This document shows, one piece after another, positions 46,101 through 53,057 of a DNA stretch of 53,057 nucleotides. This stretch comes from Seison nebaliae. Taxonomy: Eukaryota > Rotifera > Pararotatoria > Seisonacea > Seisonidae. The notes below the pieces were generated by a model. The model was given only the letters and a program-made list of their open reading frames with translations, ran no database searches and was not told the DNA's origin. Location of the stretch: contig JALJEE010002581.1 in assembly GCA_023231475.1 (NCBI GenBank), positions 1 through 53,057 on the forward strand. Reading direction: 5' to 3'. Each line of letters begins with the position of its first letter. Positions within the stretch are counted from its first letter, which is position 1. Made by a program: the position numbers and the translations under genes.

Positions 46101-47949
46101 AACTTTAAATGAAATTCAATTAAAAATTCCAGACATTCTAGTCAATCCATTCTCCTTCTACTTTCGAATTCATGGAATCATCTCATGTAAACAATAAACA
46201 AGTAAACTCTTTTTCTAGTAATAATAAAACTGAACTTTGTATTGGAGAAAATTGTTGGAAAATATAATGAAGAAGTGAAATTATTATTTTCTACATGATA
46301 AAAAAAGAAATTACATGATATATAATTCGTAGGAAATAATTAAAAAATAAGTTTCACGAAATTAATAGTCTATTAGTAATAAAAAGTTTCAAACTAAAAT
46401 TGATCCGTTAAAGAAAAGACAAATTATCATGAAATTTTATATTCTATCCATGTTTCCTGATGTCAACACATTGGATTTCTAATGCAAATATCAATTCTAT
46501 TTATTCAATCGAAAATTATTAATTTTTGACGATACCAATGGAACTGGGAAAAAGTGAGACACTAATCGTCTATCATATTCATATGAAAAATGAAAGAAGT
46601 GTAAGAAATGGAATCACTTCCATTGAAGGAACAAACGATTTTCCATTTACCGAATTCACTTGACACATTCATCAATCACCCAGCGAGATGGTTAATATCA
46701 AACATGTCGATACATGTAGTATTTTCGTGGATGTTGAGTGCCAACAAATTTCCCGTAAAACAATTCCATGAGGAATTTATTATAAATCCTTTTCTAACTA
46801 AACATGATTATCTTCAGAAATTTTAAGGTTTTTAGCGGAATAATGTCATTTTCCCTAATCCGTCCGAAAACTTGTGAGAAGCAGCGCGGAAATTGAAGTT
46901 GAAACCAAAAAATTTCCGATAATTAATATTTAAAGGTAAGAATTCACAAGCAGAAAACAATTCTGTTATTCCGAACAAATTGTTTTGGAGAAGAATAATT
47001 TGTATATAGAAAGAAAATAATGAAGAAAATAGTAATTTTCGTATGAACTTTCTTATGAGAAGAGTAGATCGTCTAATAAGGAATTTAGATATGAGAAATA
47101 CTTAAAAGACTGAAGACTGGCCTATCGATTTTGCGAAGAAAGATTCGATGGGATTAAATCTGAATATAAAGGAGAAAAAGAGACTATCGATGAGCATGGA
47201 TGAATTGAAGAAATGAACTTAATTCTTCAAATATATTTTATCAAATTTCTCCTTCAGTCTCTCCTAACATCATCAAATAGATATTCCATTTAATGATATG
47301 TGAATGATGGATGCAAATGATGAACAAGTTTATAAGAAAAGAAGGAATATTCATCTTCATTTACAGCTCAATATGCTCACAACATAGATTATCCCTCTGT
47401 GTACATTTGTAGAAAAAGATGATGACGTAAAGTGATGTCGAAACTTTATAGGAGGAAAAGCTTCACCTCTTCGAACATATTGCGGAAGGAAAGTTTGCTA
47501 TACCTCCTGTCTGTTTCAGAAAGGAAAGATGTGTTTCTCTGTATGGTCGTCTTGTTCAACTTCGCCTTCCCATAGAGCCATCTCTAACTCTACTGCCTCT
47601 CTTCCAATGTGGTAAACGATAAAGAGTAAAAAATATAGTCGATAATTAATAGCAAATTTTTCAGTCAAGTTTTTTTTTCCGAGGAAAAATCGATTGAGAA
47701 AAGAAAGAATCGATTTGTTTAGACTAACTTCAAAACTTCCTTTCAATAACCATGTGCTATATAGAAATTTATTAGTTTCAGAAAACTACTCTGATTCTTA
47801 TCAGAAACAGTACCCATCAATTTAAAATTATTCTCATCTCAAACCATTTCATGTCGACTGCCCCAAAGCTACTATTGGTAATAACGGACTAGTTGACGAG
47901 TTTATTTATAATCAATTTGGGAGAAAGCGGAAGAGACAGAAAGAATCAA
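43156..47949. other. 4.8-kb divergent intergenic region, apart from one repeat element
   Basis: Separates the TP53INP-like gene (-) from the KCNQ gene (+). Apart from the inverted repeat at 45820-45991 I see only AT-rich DNA with scattered polypurine/polypyrimidine runs. The cytoplasmic N-terminus of KCNQ channels usually has about 90 residues before S1; the corresponding exon was not found and might lie here. Open frames at 44429-45045, 46608-46826 and 47516-47746 look like chance. Confidence 0.3.
45820..45991. repeat. Inverted repeat element with 16-bp tandem units (TCCGAATTG family)
   Basis: Arms at 45820-45869 and 45942-45991 (50 bp each, several mismatches) are inverted copies. On the right side four tandem 16-bp units begin at 45927, 45943, 45959 and 45975, each containing TCCGAATTG. 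The spacer has three direct TAGGTAT-type units and a small inner hairpin (CACAC-TATTA-GTGTG) near 45887-45903. Its architecture (short tandem units in inverted orientation around an AT-rich spacer) is the same as the element at 222-515, with different words. No coding capacity. Confidence 0.75.
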
Positions 47950-49736
47950 ATGAATTTGAAAGGAAATTTGCATGATTGGCAACATCAAATATACATATTC
48001 TTGGAGAAGCCGATCGGCTGGAAATGTTTCATCTATCATTTGACCGTGTTTCATTTTCTTTCTGTAAAACATTAAAAACAACTTTTTCTAATTACGTCAA
48101 TAAAAGATTTCTTGCTGTGCTCGGTTGTTTCATTCTTAGCGTTCTTTCCACTGTCGAGAAATATGTAATTATTACAGCGAACTATTTGTTCTTCGCGGTT
48201 AGCTATCAATCCATTCTAACGATTATCTCTTAATTATCATTCAATGAAAAGGAATTATTTATTGCTTTCTTCTTTACCATCGAATTCGCTATTCGAATAT
48301 GGTCCGTTGGTTCCCAATCGAAATATCGAAAATGGAAAGGTCGACTACAATTTCTGAAGAAACCAATTTGTATATTAGGTTCCCACTCACCGTTATACGT
48401 TTGCAAATTAATTACTTTATTCTCTAAAGATATCTTCATCGTATCAGCATCGATTATCGTGCTGATAAGTAATAATTCGAGAATCTTTGCCGCTTCGGCT
48501 ATCAGAGGAATTCGATTCCTCCAAATACTTCGAATGTTGCACGTCGATCGTCAAGGAAATACTTGGCAATTATTGGCGTCAGTTGTCTATGCTCATCGTC
48601 AAGAACTAATTGCCAGTATCTATATCGGATTCCTTATTATGGTCACCACTTCCTACTTTGTGTATATGGCGGAAAAAGATATCATAATTAAAGATCGTTT
48701 CTCCGGAGAGAACTATCGACCATTTCAATCATATGCCGATGCTCTTTGGTGGGGTGTCGTCACTATGTCCACAATTGGCTACGGTGATAAAGTTCCTCAA
48801 ACTTGGACTGGTCGAATCTTTTGTTCATGTTTCGCCGTTTTCGCCATTTCCTTTTTCACACTACCTGCTGATATTTTGGGAAGTGGTTTCGCATTAAAAG
48901 TTCAACAAAAACTTCGACAAAAACAATATGGTCGTCAAATACCTACCGCCGTCTTACTAATACAAGCTTCTTGGAGATTTTACGCTGTTACTTCGACGAA
49001 AATTTCGAATGATGATGAGTCGCTGGAGAAGAAAACGCCCGTTTTTGATCCAAAATATGTGGGAACTTGGCGAACATTCACTTCTAGTGAGAAAATACCT
49101 TCGAAAGAAATCAGTAGAAATAATCGTCGACTCTCTAACATTCTCCTCTTGACCGAACAGCAACGAATGGCTATTCGAGTTATATTGAGAATTAAATATT
49201 TTGTAGCGAGACGTCGTTTCTCTATGTCGAGGAAACCGTATGAAATGTCTGATGTAATCGATCAATATTCTATCGGACAAATCGATTCAATGAGTCGACT
49301 GAGAACATTGTCAAGACGTTTAACCGATTTTGTGGGGAAATTAGAAATATCAAATTTAATGTCGAATGATACGAACAAATTGATTAAATGGGAAACGGCA
49401 GTTGAAGAGAAATTGAAAGAAACAGACGAATTATTGAAAGAAATCGAACAAAACGGTTTTTTATCAACAACTCAATTATGGCAAAATAGTAATAAACAGG
49501 ATAATCATACTGATGATAATAATTGTTTAACGACAATATATTGCAAATCCAAATTACAAAGACATTCGATCTTATCTCAAAAATCTTCCAAATCCATCAT
49601 GAGTCGGATTGCTTACGCTGAGAAATATTTGAATGAAATTGATAAAAAAGTTGATTATACATTGGAGAAAATAAAAGATATCAATTGGTCTGCTATCATT
49701 CATGAAAATGATGAAACTGATGAAGATTTCGAATGA
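47950..49736 (+). CDS. KCNQ1: KCNQ (Kv7, KCNQ1-like) voltage-gated potassium channel
   Basis: Exons 47950-48047, 48107-48197, 48252-48378 and 48430-49736 (introns 59, 54, 51 bp) make a 540-aa frame; the start may lie in an unseen upstream exon, so the N-terminus is provisional. S1: FLEKPIGWKCFIYH, then ILSVLSTVEKY. S2-S3: IEFAIRIWSVGSQSKYRKW, LKKPICILD. S4: SAIRGIRFLQILRMLHVDRQ, almost identical to human KCNQ1. Pore: ADALWWGVVTMSTIGYGDKV with the TIGYGD selectivity filter at 48771-48788. S6: FFTLPADILGSGFALKVQQK. Helix A with an IQ-like site (VLLIQASWRFYA), helix B (RRFSMSRKPYEMSDVIDQYS) for calmodulin, and a C-terminal coiled coil for tetramerisation. One deviation: the PAG motif of S6 reads PAD (GAT at 48870-48872). 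Confidence 0.93.
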
Positions 49737-51303
49737 AAATCTGAGAACCGAATTAATTGTATATAACTGAAATTCTTCCATTATTTTCTTCTCTAATTCA
49801 ATTAACAAATTAGAAGTAGAAAAGAATTAACAGTTCTTCCTCTTCCATCACACCATGAAGTGTTTACAACACTCTAATTATTTGAAGAACGATTAGCACA
49901 TAATCGATGTCCACTAATTATATCGATGTCGATTGAAATGACTGATAGTTCTTCTCTCAAACAATATATGGTTCTTATTTACCCCTATTTTCTCAATTCT
50001 TCACATCCATTCTCATTAAACTTCTTCAATCGGGTGACATTTCTACTAATTAGTTACTTCAATAACATTAAACTTTCGCAGTATCGATTGCAAACAGCAA
50101 ACAAGAACTTTCATTAAGGAGAACGTACACCTGAGTAGAACAGCAGTAAAATTGAATTTAGAATTTTTGGAAATATTTTTTAACTTGAAAAAAACTTTAA
50201 AAAACGGAAAGAAATTATGAATTATTTTAAAAATTTTTTTAAAAAATTAAACGAAAAATTTTTGGAGAAGTACGAACGTAATTATCCAGAAATTGTAAAA
50301 AATTTATGAAAATTTTGTCCTAGTAAGATAAATTCTATTACATTACATAAGGAAAAAGAGCTTAATGTATAAATTATTACCTGATCAAGATAAATCCTAT
50401 TTCTTTCTATAGGGAAAAGGTAATTTAAGAGAAAAAAAGTGGGAAATACGTTCCGTTTTATCAATTTTGGGAAGAAAAGAGAAACTTCCATTTACCGGAA
50501 TGAACTACTACAGCTGTTATGAGAAATGAGTTAAGAGAAGCTATGATTATAATATGATATGAGAATTCAAAAATAATAATTTGATATTTACCGTTGATGA
50601 AATTATTGAAAATTTTCTCCTTCAAATTATACACTTATAAATAGAAATATCCTTCTCCAATCATCCCTAACTTGATAAAAATTCGTTACTATTAATAAAA
50701 AGAAGTAGATTGTAAGGAAAGTGTAAAAACTTTTCATTTTATACTATTCACATATACGTAATATCAATGAAACATTATGAAATCATTACAAATAATATTT
50801 TTCTTATCCTTTCTACTTGTGTGGAAATGGAGAAGAATTTAATTGGAATTAAAATTATTCAAGATTTGAAATAATAAATGGTATATTAATATTATTGTAA
50901 GAAGATATCCTCGAAGTTTCACTTTCCAAAGAAACTATGAAAAAAGGAACCGATTCCGGATTTTTTAAATCTCATCTGATAATGAAGAGAGGTGCTTACA
51001 AGGGAAGTATCCGATATGCAGGAAACGAAATTAAAATTAAAAATAAATAGGATATGTAAAAAACAATGCTTATTAGGATACCATTTTTATTTTCTGCCAT
51101 TTTTTTCTATTAGTGCCTAAAATGGTGCAAAGCTCGTGTAGTTACTGTAAATACAGTAATGACGGTATATTGCATTTTTATGTAAAATTAATTAATGTTT
51201 TTTTAATTTTTTTTATGTAAAAATGCTATGTTTATTATCATAAAAATAATTAAGAAACATTAGGAATAATATTCAAGTCATATTCATCTTCATTGGTAAA
51301 GAA
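49737..51303. other. Intergenic, no gene seen
   Basis: AT-rich DNA downstream of KCNQ. It contains a perfect palindrome TTACTGTAAATACAGTAA at 51142-51159 flanked by imperfect inverted pairs (GCATTTTTATG / ATGTAAAAATGC) around 51172-51228. No coding exon recognised. Confidence 0.35.
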
Positions 51304-51745
51304 TTAATGCTGGGGAAACGAACCCCGAAAGCAAGAAACGAAAGCATTTCTAATTTTATTCAAATTAGCTTCGTTAATTAATTGTTTATCCACTAATTCT
51401 TTAAAATTGGAACAAATGTTTTCGTCCGCTGGTAATATAGCCACGCCGAAAAGCATTTCATTGACGATTTAGAATTTGTCAACATTAACCTTTCTCCATG
51501 CGAATAAATCAATCGCAATGGAATTTTTTCAATAATATTAGATATCTGGCAGTTGATTTATTTGCACAACTTATTTCCTCTAAGCAATATTCGATAACGT
51601 CCAGAAATCTCCCAAATTTATCTTTCGAGTAACAACATCCCAGATTATCCAACACACTTTCTGGTTCGACCGAGGGAGTGACTGAGCCAAAAATGACCCT
51701 TTTACATATATGTGGGTAGAAACTTTCGACTGGCTTCTGTTTTTC
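51304..51745 (-). pseudogene. Possible decayed coding sequence of unknown family
   Basis: Two protein-like open segments with no usable start between them. The first (51745-51509, 78 codons) lacks an ATG and includes FYPHICKRVIFGSVTPSVEP and FGRFLDVIEYCLEEISC. The second (51456-51304) includes MLFGVAILPADENICSNFKE. Reading on from the first needs a frameshift near 51512 and passes one stop before the second. The frame of the first segment is also continuous, through one stop, with an open frame reaching 52147. Composition is richer in G+C than the flanks. I recognise no family; it may be a remnant of a mobile element or gene, or chance. Confidence 0.25.
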
Positions 51746-52080
51746 TTAAGAACCAGTCGAAGTTCTCCTACAAACCCTTATATTATTCACCGTAACGGAG
51801 TTCCGAACATGCCAAACAATCTCACTCAACAATTGAGTGAGATTGAACTCCGCCCCGTTTACAAGCTTATATAGTTTGAAACACCTTTGGAAAACCAATA
51901 TATTTTTGATAACCCTTGAATCCGCAAACCAGACTTCAATGCGAGCGAAATATATTTTAGATATCCTGTATGAAGAAAGATATAACCGAAAAATATAAAG
52001 CGATAGAATGAAAGATATATAAATAAGGAGAAAAAATAATTTTAAATTAAATTGAGAAATGAAAAATGGAAAGAAAGAAA
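51722..52080. repeat. Duplicated repeat element, copy 1, with hairpin
   Basis: Shares ACCAGTCGAAGTTCTCC (51752-51768), CAACAATTG-GTGAGAT-GAACTCC and a terminal ATTGAGAAATGAAAAATG (from 52051) in the same order with copy 2 at 52265-52640. Contains a hairpin with 12-bp perfect arms around CAA (51818-51844) nested in outer arms CGGAGTTC/GAACTCCG (51796-51803 and 51845-51852). Another inverted pair (CGACTGG/CCAGTCG) flanks its left edge. Confidence 0.6.
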
Positions 52081-52264
52081 ATGCATGAGTATTTGTGGTT
52101 AACTTTGTTAATGATTGGTTTGACAAACATCCACTCTCCACAATCATTTCGAATCTTTATTTTCATTATCTTTTAACATAGACATCTTCCACGTTATCTT
52201 CCTCGAACTCGATCGTTCCATGCAAGATAATCTTTTGAAACATTTGAAATTATTGAGTAAACTT

Positions 52265-52640
52265 TGTGGTTAACCTTTTTCTTCAAAACCAGTCGAAGTT
52301 CTCCCCAAAGAACCGTTATATAATTATATTAAGCTTCCCAACCAACAATTGGGTGAGATGGAACTCCATCTGTAGAGGGAGTCCAAACCAATTTAGACAG
52401 CAACTACGCCCTCTTTAAAAAACCTTTATATATAATTTAAACCATATTAACAAACCATACCTAGAGAAACTTATTCTGAAAAAATGATATAAAATTAAAA
52501 GATATAAAGTGGAAGATATAAAATTAAAAGATATAAAGTGTAAGATATAAAATTAAAAGATATAAAGTGGAAGATACAACAAAAGATAAAGAAGAAAAAA
52601 TTTAAAAAAAATTGAGAAATGAAAAATGAAAGATATCTAG
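52265..52640. repeat. Duplicated repeat element, copy 2
   Basis: Diverged direct copy of the element at 51722-52080, offset by about 536-560 bp. The central hairpin has decayed (arms reduced to CCCAA/TTGGG) and a 29-bp tandem array has expanded in its right part. No coding capacity. Confidence 0.6.
52486..52572. repeat. Three tandem copies of a 29-bp unit
   Basis: Three consecutive 29-bp units beginning GATATAAAATTAAAAGATAT; the copies differ at a single position (GTGGAA versus GTGTAA). The near-identity points to recent expansion. Confidence 0.9.
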
Positions 52641-52960
52641 AAAATGGAAGAAATTATAATAATTGAGCTAAGATATTGAATGAAGAAAATGATGAGAAAG
52701 TTAAAAAATGAAAATAAAGTGAAAGAATGTTAAATGAAATATTGGCATTAATTTGAATATTATCGTGGTATTGTCTTATTGAATGTTAAGGGAAGGGAAG
52801 AGATAAGCCAAATGAGGGAAGTTTAATAGTGATGCTGTTGTAAATGTTTCATTCCAAACATCATAGAAAAAGATATTTATTTAATTATTCTTTTAGTTTA
52901 TTTCTTTCAGAATTTTATCTTTTTCTAACTCGTTAAATTAAATCTTTGAGAATAAATATA
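52641..52960. other. Upstream region of the alpha-tubulin gene
   Basis: About 320 bp of AT-rich DNA ending at the tubulin ATG. It should contain the 5' untranslated region and at least part of the promoter. A pyrimidine-rich stretch ending TTTCTTTCAG near 52900-52911 looks like a 3' splice site, so the ATG may follow a 5'-leader intron or a trans-splice acceptor. Confidence 0.35.
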
Positions 52961-53057
52961 ATGCGAGAAGTGATCAATCTTCATATTGGACAGGCGGGAA
53001 TTCAAATTGCTAACGCGTGTTGGGAATTATATTGTCTGGAACATGGAATTCAACCAG
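52961..53057 (+). CDS. Alpha-tubulin, 5' part only (runs off the window)
   Basis: The first 32 codons read [20 protein letters not shown] followed by [12 protein letters not shown], the unmistakable alpha-tubulin N-terminus, which contains the start of the nucleotide-binding fold (GQAGxQ). Compared with the usual [20 protein letters not shown] there are several substitutions, including Gly to Ala before NAC and Asn at position 6, so it may be a diverged paralogue rather than the main tubulin. No intron interrupts this part, whereas many animal alpha-tubulin genes have one right after the first codon. Confidence 0.93.
   Translation, partial: MREVINLHIGQAGIQIANACWELYCLEHGIQP

Noticed and set aside
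51746-52147. 133-codon frame on - as an intact gene
   Set aside because: It crosses the hairpin repeat and its middle is hydrophobic AT-derived sequence; treated only as part of a possible decayed segment.
1-53057. tRNA or rRNA genes, CRISPR arrays, bacterial operons
   Set aside because: No B-box/A-box pair, no rRNA core words and no regularly spaced identical repeats with unique spacers were found; all firm genes are eukaryotic with introns.

Overview
This is nuclear DNA from a small, compact-genome animal. It is AT-rich (about one third G+C by eye) and gene-dense: about 14 recognisable or plausible genes in 53 kb, with no bacterial operon structure, ribosome-binding sites or phage genes. 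Genes are broken by very short introns (mostly 43-74 bp) and code for animal-specific families: a T-box factor of the TBX20 class, two neuropeptide-type GPCRs, a KCNQ potassium channel, and TOM70, MINDY-3, PSKH1, TP53INP and MKS1 homologues. MKS1 and an ankyrin/DPY-30 protein point to cilia, so a ciliated invertebrate (for example a miniaturised spiralian such as an orthonectid, rotifer or dwarf annelid) fits better than a nematode or arthropod. I cannot name the species.

Layout. 0-1 kb: a palindromic perfect repeat at the edge and a tandem/inverted repeat element. 1.06-1.8 kb: unknown acidic protein (+). 2.1-4.3 kb: GnRH/corazonin/AKH-type GPCR (-). 5.6-8.7 kb: ankyrin + DPY-30 protein (+). 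9.2-11.2 kb: MKS1 (-). 12.7-14.2 kb: TBX20 (+), converging on TOM70 (-) at 14.3-16.4 kb. 17.3-18.1 kb: unknown secreted protein (-). 19.3-20.9 kb: MINDY-3 deubiquitinase (+), converging on a pseudokinase (-) at 21.0-24.1 kb. Close behind the pseudokinase on the same strand lie a small Cys-motif protein (24.2-24.5 kb) and a large FMRFamide/myosuppressin-type GPCR (24.6-27.0 kb). 27.0-33.5 kb: no gene seen. 33.5-34.8 kb: C2-domain protein (+). 36.9-39.0 kb: PSKH1 kinase (-). 41.7-43.2 kb: TP53INP/DOR-like autophagy protein (-). 43.2-47.9 kb: no gene seen except a second tandem/inverted repeat element at 45.8-46.0 kb. 47.9-49.7 kb: KCNQ channel (+). 51.3-52.6 kb: decayed ORFs and a duplicated repeat element. 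52.96 kb to the end: start of an alpha-tubulin gene (+).

Together. The genes are not one pathway. They are a typical compact mixture: signalling (two peptide GPCRs, KCNQ, PSKH1, pseudokinase), cilia (MKS1, ANK/DPY-30, possibly the C2 protein, tubulin), mitochondria (TOM70), ubiquitin/autophagy (MINDY-3, TP53INP) and development (TBX20). The most unusual genome-wide signal is at splice sites. I placed 28 introns by reading frame and family homology, and 22 begin with GTT instead of the usual GTA/GTG.
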